NCBI RefSeq assembly: GCF_000025965.1
Contig: NC_006823.1
Coordinates: forward strand, 62,001-126,000
Source of the DNA: Aromatoleum aromaticum EbN1
GTDB taxonomy: Bacteria > Pseudomonadota > Gammaproteobacteria > Burkholderiales > Rhodocyclaceae
Direction of reading: 5' to 3'
Length of the DNA: 64,000 bases
Of the stretch, positions 24,648-33,171 are shown one piece after another. The notes below the pieces were generated by a model. It saw only the letters and a program-made list of their open reading frames with translations. It was not told the DNA's origin and ran no database searches. The translations under genes and the position numbers were made by a program. Positions within the stretch are counted from its first letter, which is position 1, and every line of letters begins with the position of its first letter.

Positions 24648-25144
24648 TATTGAATCCCCCCCGGAATCCGGCCTTCCGAGACAGCCAGAACTGCGCCCGT
24701 CCGCGCATCGACGAGTCGATAGGAAACCACCGTCTCGCCACCCAGATGGTGATAGGAGCCAAGTGCAATCACTCCAGCGTTTGCGGCTTCGGCGCGTCGT
24801 TTGACAACTGCATTAACCGGGTGGCCTGAAGTCCAACCGGAAGACTCGGTTTGCACGACCGGCACACCCGAATTGACAAGTGCGCCGGAGATGAGCGTCG
24901 CAAGGCTTTCGCCGTAATAGCTTGGGCGCAACTGTCCGTCATGCTTAACAGCCGGTGCAACAACGACAGTTGCTGGCATTGGCGTGTTCTTGAGGTAGAG
25001 TCGCCCGAGATTTGTACCAAGCTCGGAAACCGTGCTCGCCACCCACGGAGTTGGAGCTTCGATTTGAACTTGGGTCGCAGTAGTGCAAGCTCCGACAATC
25101 GAGGATGAAATTGCGATTGCGACCAAAATGGACTTCTTCATCAT
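24647..25144 (-). CDS. Lipoprotein with a FlgO-like domain
   Basis: 165 residues. The lipobox is VGAC (Cys ~20). The mature part resembles FlgO-type outer-membrane lipoproteins ('LATLISGALVNSGVPVVQTE', 'GVIALGSYHHLGGETVVSYRLVDARTGAVLAVSEG', quoted in part below 20 per run in the sequence). It sits between traB and traV with TGATG and TAATG overlaps, so it is made together with the core complex. A role as an extra outer-membrane part of the channel is inference. Confidence 0.65.
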   Translation of the reverse strand: MMKKSILVAIAISSSIVGACTTATQVQIEAPTPWVASTVSELGTNLGRLYLKNTPMPATVVVAPAVKHDGQLRPSYYGESLATLISGALVNSGVPVVQTESSGWTSGHPVNAVVKRRAEAANAGVIALGSYHHLGGETVVSYRLVDARTGAVLAVSEGRIPGGIQ

Positions 25145-26406
25145 CACTTAACCTCCAGACCCTTCGTCAGCACGATCGTCGCGCGTCGGGCTGCATCAAT
25201 TTCAACTACAGGGAACATCTCGCGAGCCATTTCCAGATAAAAGTTGGCAACCTGGTTTGCCGCGGAACTTGCACCGCTCATTGCTCCAGCTGTCAGTACG
25301 TCACCCATTTCAAAACGCTCGGCCTGACCGACGCTCGTTTGGGTATTGGCCCATTGATCCGGGGTACCCCATGGCTGAAGACCCTTCGCAATGCCGCCCA
25401 GGAATCCCGCAGTGAGTGATCGGGCGATCATCTGGCCTTGTTTGGATACCAGTTCGCCTTTGATACCTACGCGACCATCGTCACCGACGACATACCCTTC
25501 CATCGGACCTTCGATAACCGCACCGTCGTCCTTGATGCACGAGAAACCTTCGGTGCGCATAACGGCTCGTTCGCTCGAAAGGTCACCGAATCCGGAAATG
25601 ATCACGAAGCACTCACGAACGTCATGAGTGAAGTGATTGGGGAGAATTGCATCGGTTTTCACACGAAGGACTGCCGGAACGGGATCTTTGCTCTTCGCGT
25701 TGGAGGTCGGAACGTCCATACCGTTGAGCAAGAAACCTTCGAACTGACTTCCCATTGGCAGGTAGGCAATCCGCTCCTTGTCGTCTTTTGTCTTCTTTTC
25801 CTCTTTGGGGGTCGCTGCCCCTACTACACGCAGAGTTGGGGGCGGTGGTGCGAACACTGGCGCCGCACTGACTGAGGGTTGAGGAAGCGCTCCAGATGAG
25901 AAAGCATCTGCAGGGTTGTCGGCAGAAAGCGGTTTCCCATCCTCACCAACAACGGGCAGGCCATCAGGTCCCACGAGGCCTTGTGCCACTGCGCCGCCAC
26001 CGGAAAACTTCAGCCTTTCGAGCTCGCGGCTCAACCGCTGGACCTCATCCACAAGGTCTACGGTCACACCGTTTGAACCCTGAGTGCCGCGCATCTCCTG
26101 AAGCTGACGGAACAGCAACTGGCGATCGGCCTCCATCTTCTTGACTCTGTTATCCATGCCCACTGTGCTCTTCTCGATACTTTCGAGCTTCGCAGCGAGG
26201 TCATCGACGCCAGTTTCCCGAGCAGTAGGGACACGGAAGTTCGCGGGCCTGTTTGCACCGATAGGTTGTCCAGCAATCTCTCGCGTCGGGCCTCGAGTTG
26301 ATTGAACAACTGCGGCGAGCGCGATAACGCTGACAAAGATCCCGCCCACCATAATGCCCAGCCGAGCGTTCGATGGAAGCTCTTGCCATTTCTCTTTCAG
26401 ACTCAT
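25144..26406 (-). CDS. traB: TraB, VirB10-type core channel protein
   Basis: 420 residues. A cytoplasmic N-terminus is followed by one transmembrane helix (about 16-38), a coiled coil (70-125), a Pro-rich stretch and the C-terminal TraB/VirB10 beta-barrel ('YLPMGSQFEGFLLNGMDVP' near 213, 'AGAMSGASSAANQVANFYLE' near 378). It spans both membranes and links the ATPases to the TraV/TraK ring. Start and stop overlap traK and the lipoprotein gene. Confidence 0.93.
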   Translation of the reverse strand: MSLKEKWQELPSNARLGIMVGGIFVSVIALAAVVQSTRGPTREIAGQPIGANRPANFRVPTARETGVDDLAAKLESIEKSTVGMDNRVKKMEADRQLLFRQLQEMRGTQGSNGVTVDLVDEVQRLSRELERLKFSGGGAVAQGLVGPDGLPVVGEDGKPLSADNPADAFSSGALPQPSVSAAPVFAPPPPTLRVVGAATPKEEKKTKDDKERIAYLPMGSQFEGFLLNGMDVPTSNAKSKDPVPAVLRVKTDAILPNHFTHDVRECFVIISGFGDLSSERAVMRTEGFSCIKDDGAVIEGPMEGYVVGDDGRVGIKGELVSKQGQMIARSLTAGFLGGIAKGLQPWGTPDQWANTQTSVGQAERFEMGDVLTAGAMSGASSAANQVANFYLEMAREMFPVVEIDAARRATIVLTKGLEVK

Positions 26407-27287
26407 CGCGCACCATTCTGGAAGGCGGTTTTATCCGAAATCACGTAGACGTAGGCGTGATCACCTTTACGAAGACGCGTGCTCGGAAGGATGGCGACAG
26501 CACGAACGCCTCGTTCCCAAAATGCTGCTTCATCGAGTTCGATTTCTTCGTCACTAATCGATTCAACTCGGTAACGCCATTGATCCATGGTGGCGCTCGA
26601 GTACCGCATTTCCGGCCGGATCAATAAAGGGCCACGGCGACCCACAGCGCGAGGCAGGGCTGCTTCGGACATGCCGACGGGAACCTGATTGACGGCAGCC
26701 TGGCGCATCATCTGGATCAGCCGCTGCTGGTAGTTGTCGGGTTCATTGTTTTGATCTGGCTGTAGTCCAGGCTCCGGAACATCGAACTGAAGAATCGCTG
26801 TCTGTGACGGGATCGCCTGGGGAACCAGAATCAGTGAGATAACCGGATCGTTCGGACGAGATCCGGTCACAAAGAGTGACTGCGGGTCCGTGCTAGTGCT
26901 GGGCATCTGAATGTAGAGGCTCTGCCCGACAGCCTCCACGATCATCCCTTCGGGGATGATTCCAACGGCCTTAGGTGCGGCAAATGGAGTGCCGACTCGG
27001 TTGGCCTGAACCATTGAGACGTTGACGACTTCGTTCTGCCCAGGCGTTACGCGGATTGTCTGCGCTTTAAGCGCATTAACGTCGCCCGAGAGGCTCGAAC
27101 CGAACCCCGGCATGGGCAAAGGCGCAGTTGCGCGGGGCTGTACATCAAGTCGCGGTTGCGGCGGAACTGTCCCTGCCACAAATGGAACTGCGGGCGGCTG
27201 GTCCGGAGTCGGCGGACGAATTGTCGTCTGTGCAAGAACCGATGAGGAAATCAGCGTTGCAACAGCAGTCAGTACAAGTCTTTTCAT
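26403..27287 (-). CDS. traK: TraK, VirB9-type secretin-like core protein
   Basis: About 294 residues from the ATG at 27287, which has a GAGGAGG site and overlaps the traE stop. A signal peptide is followed by a proline-rich segment, a central beta-domain with 'TIRVTPGQNEVVNVSM' (VirB9/TraK N-domain) and a C-terminal beta-domain. It forms the outer-membrane core ring with TraV and TraB. Confidence 0.9.
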   Translation of the reverse strand: MKRLVLTAVATLISSSVLAQTTIRPPTPDQPPAVPFVAGTVPPQPRLDVQPRATAPLPMPGFGSSLSGDVNALKAQTIRVTPGQNEVVNVSMVQANRVGTPFAAPKAVGIIPEGMIVEAVGQSLYIQMPSTSTDPQSLFVTGSRPNDPVISLILVPQAIPSQTAILQFDVPEPGLQPDQNNEPDNYQQRLIQMMRQAAVNQVPVGMSEAALPRAVGRRGPLLIRPEMRYSSATMDQWRYRVESISDEEIELDEAAFWERGVRAVAILPSTRLRKGDHAYVYVISDKTAFQNGAR

Positions 27288-27904
27288 TTTCCAGCCTCCT
27301 CGCGGAAGTTCGGATGCTGTTGTCTCCATTTCTGGGTACGCATTTCTCGGCCGTCGTAAGTTTCAATGCTGGTAATCCATGGGCGGCCAGTTCTCATCTC
27401 GACGCCCAGCTCGTAAATCATTTCGGTATCTGTCTTTCGCCCTGCAGCATCTCGGTGAGTTGCAGTGCCACCAACGAAAACCTTCATGGTTTCGGGTTCG
27501 AAGAGAATTTCGTTCGGCTGGAATACAAGCGAGCTGCCCGTCCCTCTGAATTGAGGGTTTTCGGCGGTTGCTTTTAGCGTGCGGCGAACGTCCGGGAAGA
27601 TTCTTGAATCCACGAAGAGCTCGAGGTTCTGAGCGACGAAATCGATGTTGTTCGGGGTTACGTTCGCAGCCAGAGTCGTGAAGTACATCCCAAACGATTT
27701 AAGGTAGTCGGCTGACGCTGCCGACCACCCGAGCTGAACTTGTCGATCCAAGTACGGAGGAATGAGGATGATTCGTTCGCGTTGTTCCATCGCCCGACTG
27801 ACAGCTATGCCGCCGACTGCTATAGCGATCACCAATCCAACCGTAAGGACGATGACCATCGCTGTTGCAGCCTGCAGGCTACGAAAAAGCATCGGAACTT
27901 TCAT
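27284..27904 (-). CDS. traE: TraE, VirB8-like transfer protein
   Basis: 206 residues. One transmembrane helix (about 15-38) is followed by the TraE domain with 'IILIPPYLDRQVQLGWSAAS' (near 45-64), 'YLKSFGMYFTTLAANVTP' and 'VGGTATHRDAAGR'. It is a periplasmic-facing inner-membrane component, the functional counterpart of VirB8. Overlaps traK and traL by 4 bases each. Confidence 0.92.
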   Translation of the reverse strand: MKVPMLFRSLQAATAMVIVLTVGLVIAIAVGGIAVSRAMEQRERIILIPPYLDRQVQLGWSAASADYLKSFGMYFTTLAANVTPNNIDFVAQNLELFVDSRIFPDVRRTLKATAENPQFRGTGSSLVFQPNEILFEPETMKVFVGGTATHRDAAGRKTDTEMIYELGVEMRTGRPWITSIETYDGREMRTQKWRQQHPNFREEAGK

Positions 27905-28191
27905 AGCCAGAACCTCCGACGCATCCCGTCTGTGTACACTTTATTCATTCCGCCAAAACCCTTTGCATAGAAAACATGCGTGATTGCGCCTTCGAGTTCC
28001 CCTTCCTTCCAGCGCCTCATTATTCGAATAGAGATAAGCATCACTGCAACGCCGAGAAATAGACCGATCGTTGATCGCGAGAGAATGCCAACAGAGAACA
28101 GAGTAAACCCGACAATAAATTCGTCAAATTCCCATGCGTAAAACTGTTGTTGGGAATCGACATAACGGGGAATATCAACCTCGAGCGCCAT
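27901..28191 (-). CDS. traL: TraL pilus assembly protein
   Basis: 96 residues. A short cytoplasmic N-terminus ('IPRYVDSQQQFYAWEFDEF') is followed by two hydrophobic segments (about 27-45 and 47-62) and a basic tail, as in TraL/VirB3. It helps dock the TraC ATPase and assemble the pilus. Its ATG overlaps the upstream stop (TAATG). Confidence 0.9.
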   Translation of the reverse strand: MALEVDIPRYVDSQQQFYAWEFDEFIVGFTLFSVGILSRSTIGLFLGVAVMLISIRIMRRWKEGELEGAITHVFYAKGFGGMNKVYTDGMRRRFWL

Positions 28192-28796
28192 TATTGCTTC
28201 CTCAATTCAATGAGAACTTGTCGATTCTTTTGGCGACCAGACTCGGTATCAGTTGGAGCAATTGGCGACCGTGCGCCCAAGGAAACAAGTTCCATCTGGG
28301 ATTGCTTCATGCCTTTCAGCTTAAAGAGAGAGGCAACTGAGGCCGCGCGTTTGTAGGCAAGACGATCGTTGTACGAGTTGGTGCCGATCGGATCTGTACG
28401 CCCAATAAGACGAATCTTGGTGTCATCCCCAAACTGGAAGCTGGATATGACCTCGGGGTTCAACGGAACCGTAGAGTCAAAGGCAAAGAAAACGGTGGCG
28501 CCAGGAATGAGGTCATAGTCACCCGTGTTCGATCCAGTCCCGTCGGACTTGGCTGATGTCGAGGCGGTACGAAGTGGAGTGCGCTCCATTTCGACCCACT
28601 GAGTTTCACCTTTCTGAACGGGGCGCTTAATAAGAGTTGTTGCCGTGTCCTGGCCCACGCCGTAAGAGAACTGGCTAGGTTCGTATTCAGTAGCCTCGAA
28701 CGGATACACGCTATGCCGGTCTTGTGCGATTACCGATGTCGCGCCGATGAACGCCGCGGCAGCCAACAGAATATTCAGAGGTACTTGGGGTTTCAC
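28191..28796 (-). CDS. OmpA-family peptidoglycan-binding protein
   Basis: 201 residues. A signal peptide (about 1-24) is followed by a ~70-residue linker and a C-terminal OmpA-like domain with 'FFAFDSTVPLNPEVI', 'IRLIGRTDPIGTNSYNDRLAYKRA' (quoted in part) and 'NRQVLIEL', the peptidoglycan-binding pattern. Start GTG at 28796 overlaps the DsbA-like stop. Placed directly before traL, it may anchor the transfer apparatus to the cell wall (inference). Confidence 0.85.
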   Translation of the reverse strand: MKPQVPLNILLAAAAFIGATSVIAQDRHSVYPFEATEYEPSQFSYGVGQDTATTLIKRPVQKGETQWVEMERTPLRTASTSAKSDGTGSNTGDYDLIPGATVFFAFDSTVPLNPEVISSFQFGDDTKIRLIGRTDPIGTNSYNDRLAYKRAASVASLFKLKGMKQSQMELVSLGARSPIAPTDTESGRQKNRQVLIELRKQ

Positions 28797-29431
28797 AGCT
28801 TTCTGCCTTCGATCACAGCAGAAGTGATCCCGTTGAGCAGTTGAATAAAGATCCCTTCATGCCCATTGGCGTTGTCGGGAGTAACGAGGTACTGGCCTCC
28901 GATCGTGATCGACGGTGTTGCCTGAACCTGATTCCGGAAAAAGATATGGGCAAGTGGCTCAAGGCTGTCCTTGGTGATCTTTGCCCACGCAGCAGCGTAG
29001 GCCGCATGAGGGATACCGGCGTCTCGAGCAACAACAGACCAGGTAGCGGGCTTGACCGGATCGAGCCCCCCGCTTTGCAACGCCTTGTAGGCCGCAGTTT
29101 CAAAAGCTCTCAACGATGCTGCGTCAAGAAGAGAAGCTGCAAGCCAAGCTCTCGCGGAAGCAATGACAGACATGTCAGGATAGATGACCGGAACAAACTC
29201 GAAGGTCATTGGACTAGGGACCGTCGCGCCCCAACGATGGAGCATCTCGTGCGATGCACGGCATGCAGGGCAGCTGAACTGGAAGAAAGCAAGAATCTTG
29301 TTCTTGTCTTCCGGGTTTGGGCCGATGCGACGAAACGGTTCCGGAGGGGCATCTTGAGCAAACAAGGTGGGCGCCGCGAGCGTAGCTGTAGCAGCCATCG
29401 AACCGTTAAGCAGAAACTGACGACGATTCAA
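28793..29431 (-). CDS. DsbA-like thiol:disulfide oxidoreductase
   Basis: 212 residues. The N-terminal export signal has an RRQFL start, possibly Tat type. It is followed by a DsbA thioredoxin fold with active site 'CPAC' (about 55-58), a helical insert, and cis-Pro in 'QATPSITIGGQY'. It probably forms disulfides in Cys-rich Tra proteins such as TraN and TraU. The start is TTG at 29431 with a strong GGAGGTG site; it overlaps the ATPase gene by 26 bases. Confidence 0.88.
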   Translation of the reverse strand: MNRRQFLLNGSMAATATLAAPTLFAQDAPPEPFRRIGPNPEDKNKILAFFQFSCPACRASHEMLHRWGATVPSPMTFEFVPVIYPDMSVIASARAWLAASLLDAASLRAFETAAYKALQSGGLDPVKPATWSVVARDAGIPHAAYAAAWAKITKDSLEPLAHIFFRNQVQATPSITIGGQYLVTPDNANGHEGIFIQLLNGITSAVIEGRKL

Positions 29432-30848
29432 TTTTCACCTCCTCAAGCTTCTCGTCCTGGCCAAGAGCCTGACGAATTTCGATTTCAGAGCAAACTCCCA
29501 TCTCAATGAGCACTCGACCAATAGGGCGCAATACACCATTGCGCTTGTACTCAGTCTGCCTACTAATGGCCTGCTCAATTTCGGATGAAGTGGCAACCCC
29601 AGATTCAATCAGGGCATAGCCCAGGCGTTTGTACTCAAGCTTCAGTGCATCCGCCGACGAGGTAACGCGTCGAGCTTCATCCAGCGTCGTCAAGCCCCTA
29701 GTTGCTTTGGAAGCGGCTTCGAATGCGAGCAACTCAAATTGAGGCTGACGGGAGGCGGCTGCAACAATCTCTTCAGGGCTGCCTCCGCGAGAGATAACCC
29801 GCCGGACGGCCTCGTCGCCAACAATCATCTCCACAAGCGGGACATTCCCTTTGTAGGAGAGGGCGTTCGGAACACGGGGAAACGATTCGCCCTCGAACGG
29901 CAATCCATGGATTCGCATCCATTCGAGCTCAAGCTCATTCGCCGAGCCCCATGATGGCTTGAGTTCTGGATCAATTCGACGAACCAGCCGTTGCGCAGTG
30001 ATTCCGCGCAGGGATGCGGCAAGCGTGCCAGGATCAACGCCGAGTTCAATGAGCCGCGTGCATCCCATCGCAGCGTTGTTTGCGTGCATCGAAGCGATGA
30101 CGAGGTGACCGGTATTTGCCGCTTCAACCGCTATACGTGCCGTCTCGGCGTCGCGAATCTCACCGATCATGATCACATCCGGGTCCTGACGAAGAACTGC
30201 TCGCAGTGCGGCCGGATACGGCATGTGAATTGGATCGATGTTGATCTGATTCAGGCCGGCAAGTCGATACTCAACCGGGTTCTCGATCGTGATGATGTTC
30301 AGGCTGTGGTCGTTGATCTCATTGACCAGTGCGTACAGCGTCGTGGTTTTTCCAGACCCTGTCGGACCGGTTACGACAAATAACCCGTGCGGTTCTTGAA
30401 GGATGACCCGCATTGCCTCATCGACTGCTGGAGGGAGCGCAAGCTCAGTAAGGTCCATCGATACGTTCGCCTGATCAAGCAGTCGGCAGACGACGCTTTG
30501 CCCATCGACCGTCGGTACAATGGACACGCGAATGTCGATGACTTTTCCCTTTTCGGGGAAGCGAAGACCCATGCGCCCATCAAGAGGAGTGTGGTGATCC
30601 GAAAGGGAAAGGCGAGAGCGACTCCGTACCTTTTGGTCGAAGATTCCTGCGTAATAAGACGGGTATTGGCCGATTTCCATCAGTGCTCCACCAGGTGCGC
30701 GTCGGCGCACTCGAACCCCCTTGGTGTCTTCTTGAAAGTGGATGTCGGCCGATCGAGTCAGCGCAGCTTCAAGAAAGAGCTCGTTCAGTACCTGAACTGC
30801 TTCGCGTTCATTCGGATTGTTTGAGATGAAATTGTCTGGCTCTTTCAA
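29406..30848 (-). CDS. GspE/PilB-like secretion ATPase with C-terminal MshEN-like repeat
   Basis: 480 residues. The N2 domain ('SADIHFQ', 'RRRAPGGALMEIG') is followed by a RecA-like ATPase: Walker A 'TGPTGSGKTTTLY' (about 158-170), Asp box, 'DVIMIGEIRDAETARIA' Walker B and His box 'ASMHANNAA'. The tetracysteine zinc motif usual after 'AQRLVRRI' is missing. The last ~85 residues ('LGYALIESGVATSSEIEQAI', 'IGRVLIEMGVCSEIEIRQAL') resemble MshEN/GspE-N repeats that normally sit at the N-terminus. An ATPase of type II secretion/type IV pilus kind inside an F-type operon is unusual. Start TTG at 30848. Confidence 0.85.
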   Translation of the reverse strand: MKEPDNFISNNPNEREAVQVLNELFLEAALTRSADIHFQEDTKGVRVRRRAPGGALMEIGQYPSYYAGIFDQKVRSRSRLSLSDHHTPLDGRMGLRFPEKGKVIDIRVSIVPTVDGQSVVCRLLDQANVSMDLTELALPPAVDEAMRVILQEPHGLFVVTGPTGSGKTTTLYALVNEINDHSLNIITIENPVEYRLAGLNQINIDPIHMPYPAALRAVLRQDPDVIMIGEIRDAETARIAVEAANTGHLVIASMHANNAAMGCTRLIELGVDPGTLAASLRGITAQRLVRRIDPELKPSWGSANELELEWMRIHGLPFEGESFPRVPNALSYKGNVPLVEMIVGDEAVRRVISRGGSPEEIVAAASRQPQFELLAFEAASKATRGLTTLDEARRVTSSADALKLEYKRLGYALIESGVATSSEIEQAISRQTEYKRNGVLRPIGRVLIEMGVCSEIEIRQALGQDEKLEEVKIESSSVSA

Positions 30849-31234
30849 GGCTGCTGCTCCGGTTCTTGTTTCGTCCGATTCTCTTGCTCAATAGCGCCGG
30901 GCTGGGACGCTGCAGACTCATCGAGAAGCTCCAAAAGGCGCTCTCTGAATTCGTCTCGACCGTGCCACTTCGTGCAGTCCATGCGGTTGAAAAACTGGTT
31001 GGCGACAAAGCCCTTGAAGCTGTTCTCCGCCTGAATCGACCACCGAAGCATGTCCAACTTCGTATCGGAGCTAACTCTTGGTTCGAGCGTGTCTCGCAAG
31101 ACGTTGCCGATACCTCTGATGACACTTCCGGAGCGTTCAATACGCTCACAGGAGTCCTGCGGGACGATCACCCAAACAAACCATCCAACCATCAGAACAA
31201 GGCCCGCACCTCCGAGAAGACTTTTGATAATCAT
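30845..31234 (-). CDS. Unknown membrane-anchored protein of the transfer operon
   Basis: About 129 residues from an ATG overlapping the transglycosylase stop (TGATG at 31236-31232). One transmembrane helix (about 4-24) is followed by a periplasmic domain with 'PQDSCERIERSGSVIRG' and 'NRMDCTKWHGRDEFRERLLE' (two Cys, possible disulfide) and a polar, disordered tail. No family was recognised. Coupled to both neighbours. Confidence 0.7.
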   Translation of the reverse strand: MIIKSLLGGAGLVLMVGWFVWVIVPQDSCERIERSGSVIRGIGNVLRDTLEPRVSSDTKLDMLRWSIQAENSFKGFVANQFFNRMDCTKWHGRDEFRERLLELLDESAASQPGAIEQENRTKQEPEQQP

Positions 31235-31683
31235 CAGGACGACCTGTACGCGGCCCACACCTTTCGGATGTAGATGTCACGCTTTTCCGGAGAGCGTGCG
31301 TTGTAGCTACCCACGGCCTCCCATGTAGCGCCATGCCGCTGAATCTTCATTGCCAAAACCCACGCCCCCATTCGAACGTTGAAACACGGATCAAACAAAT
31401 CTCGCCGAGTGATCTGAACGCCAAATCGAAACTTCAGGTCCTCGATGTGGATCGTTCGAACTTGCATCAAGCCCAGATCCTTGCCGTCGGGTCCGATCGC
31501 ATCCGGGTTAAAGCCGCTCTCAACCTTCGCAATCGCCCACAACAAACGGCTATCCACACCGAACTCGCGTCCCGCAGCATCAAAACAAAACGCATGTGCC
31601 GGCCCCGACAGGTAGAGCAGGAGCGATGCGAGAGTGAGAGCGGTTCGGATAGGATTACTAAGCATTGCGGATTGCATTATCAT
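31234..31683 (-). CDS. Lytic transglycosylase (SLT domain)
   Basis: About 149 residues from the first ATG (31683); ATGs at 31677 and 31665 are also possible. Signal peptide ends PAHA. The SLT domain has the catalytic Glu in 'AIAKVESGFNPDAIG' (about 54-68), 'DLGLMQVRTIH' and 'GSYNARSPEKR'. It cuts peptidoglycan to let the secretion channel pass, like orf169 of F or VirB1. First gene of the minus-strand transfer unit down to traG, divergent from the Sel1-like gene at 31726. Confidence 0.9.
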   Translation of the reverse strand: MIMQSAMLSNPIRTALTLASLLLYLSGPAHAFCFDAAGREFGVDSRLLWAIAKVESGFNPDAIGPDGKDLGLMQVRTIHIEDLKFRFGVQITRRDLFDPCFNVRMGAWVLAMKIQRHGATWEAVGSYNARSPEKRDIYIRKVWAAYRSS

Positions 31684-31725
31684 GCGTTCAAACAAGATTA
31701 TCAACCGACGCAGGGAGAATCACAA

Positions 31726-32679
31726 ATGTTTCTACGAAGACTGCCGAGATCCCTACTGGCTGCAGCGCTTACAGTGAGCTTTCCTGTCGTTGCCGAGGCC
31801 AGGGGCCTTGTGGATCGTGGAATACAGGCGGCTGCCGATGCGGCGAGCTCTGTAAGTTCGTGGGCGACGACAGGGGTTGAGAGCACTGAAGCCACAAGCG
31901 CCTGGAGGGCATTCAAGGGACGCAACAAGAACGCACTGGTGCGGCTCGAGCGGCTGGCCGACCGAGGGAACGCTGACGCGCAGAACTACGTGGGGCACAT
32001 TTATGCAGAGGGGCTTAGCCGCCAAAAGAAGGCGGAAGATGTGGCTGCGATCGCCGCACGTTATTTCGCTCAGGCAGCTCAATCCGGGCACGCGGTGGGA
32101 ACATACAACTTCGCGCTCATGCAGCTGAAGGGGGCGGGCGTACAGTTCGATGAGAAGCGAGCGATGTACGCGATGAACATCGTCAAGGATCAGATACCTG
32201 CAGCTGCTGTCCACTTGGCTCTTTATCATTACAAGCGAAATGAGTACGGTATCGCTTGGCAGAATGCGCAGTTTGCAGCGTCGCGAGGCGAGGCGATGGG
32301 TGCCTATATCGCGGGGAAAATGCTTCACGAAGGGACGGCGAGTGGTGGATCGAGCCGTCAGATTCGGGGATACCTACTGGATGCTGCGAAGTCGTACATT
32401 TCAGATGCGGCCTGGATCGTGGCCACCACCTATGATGACGATGCATCAACGGCAGACAGCCTTATGCTCTCCCGAGCGTACCGTCTTATTGCAGTGGGGA
32501 TGGAGCGAAGCGGATCGAAACAGACTCCACAGATCCTCGCGGGACTTTCGACTCAGGAAGCCCGTAGGGCTCAGAACTTTGCTCAAAACTGGTTCAAGCG
32601 GTTCAAAAAACCTGATAATGCCTCCTACATGAAGACACTTGCCGAGCAGCCTGCGATTCTTCCGCCTCGAACCTACTAA
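31726..32679 (+). CDS. Exported Sel1/TPR-like repeat protein
   Basis: 317 residues from the ATG at 31726 with GGGAG 8 bases upstream. The open frame reaches further upstream only by chance. Signal peptide (about 1-24, ending AEA). Residues ~65-260 hold helical Sel1-like repeats ('LADRGNADAQNYVGHIYAEG', 'FAQAAQSGHAVGTYNFALM'). Such repeats bind proteins in the periplasm. It is the only plus-strand gene inside the transfer block, so it is separately regulated. Role in transfer unknown. Confidence 0.75.
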   Translation: MFLRRLPRSLLAAALTVSFPVVAEARGLVDRGIQAAADAASSVSSWATTGVESTEATSAWRAFKGRNKNALVRLERLADRGNADAQNYVGHIYAEGLSRQKKAEDVAAIAARYFAQAAQSGHAVGTYNFALMQLKGAGVQFDEKRAMYAMNIVKDQIPAAAVHLALYHYKRNEYGIAWQNAQFAASRGEAMGAYIAGKMLHEGTASGGSSRQIRGYLLDAAKSYISDAAWIVATTYDDDASTADSLMLSRAYRLIAVGMERSGSKQTPQILAGLSTQEARRAQNFAQNWFKRFKKPDNASYMKTLAEQPAILPPRTY

Positions 32680-32718
32680 CGCCGGGTCAGTTGCTTCTAC
32701 CTGCATTCCGCGATCACG

Positions 32719-33120
32719 TTAATCGCCGACGCCCTTTATCTCTTCGTAGTTCTGCATAAGGCGCCTGTACATGTCGGGAGGTAGAAAGCCCGGAGCCGGC
32801 AAGCCGTTCTCGCATACGGGCACCCTTATAGGCTGCTCGTAAGGGGTCACGCCACCCTGTTGCGTTTTCACGCTCATCTTCAAGCGCACATCAAAAACTC
32901 GGCATCCGGCCTCTCTTCCGGCGTCAACGACCAGTGCGTGAATATCACCAACTGCCTGAGTGTAGTCGCGAATATTGCGCTCAAAGCGGCCGGTAACCAC
33001 CCCTTCTGCCCTGCCCCTCTCTGACGCAATATCGAACAGATCTGCAATCTCACCAGCATGGATAGAGGGTGCAACAACAAGAAAAGTAATCGCCATCAAG
33101 CGCAGTTTCAATGTCTGCAT
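32719..33120 (-). CDS. Exported protein of unknown function
   Basis: 133 residues with a signal peptide (about 1-22, ending IHA). The mature part has 'DIASERGRAEGVVTGRFE', two Cys ('AGCRVFDVRLKMSV', 'RVPVCENG') and a polar C-terminus. GGAG precedes the ATG. It lies beyond the traN terminator and converges with the Sel1-like gene, so it may have its own promoter or depend on read-through. No family recognised. Confidence 0.65.
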   Translation of the reverse strand: MQTLKLRLMAITFLVVAPSIHAGEIADLFDIASERGRAEGVVTGRFERNIRDYTQAVGDIHALVVDAGREAGCRVFDVRLKMSVKTQQGGVTPYEQPIRVPVCENGLPAPGFLPPDMYRRLMQNYEEIKGVGD

Positions 33121-33130
33121 TTATTTCTCC

Positions 33131-33161
33131 AAAAAGGAGCCTCATCGTCAGAGGAGGCTCC
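33131..33161 (-). terminator. Rho-independent terminator after traN
   Basis: GGAGCCTC/GAGGCTCC stem (33136-33143 with 33154-33161) followed on the minus strand by TTTTT (33135-33131), 11 bases past the traN stop. Confidence 0.8.
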
Positions 33162-33171
33162 GCATCATGGG

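Noticed and set aside
31333-31725. Upstream extension of the Sel1-like gene
   Set aside because: It lies antisense to the transglycosylase; the ATG at 31726 has a ribosome site and a clean signal peptide.
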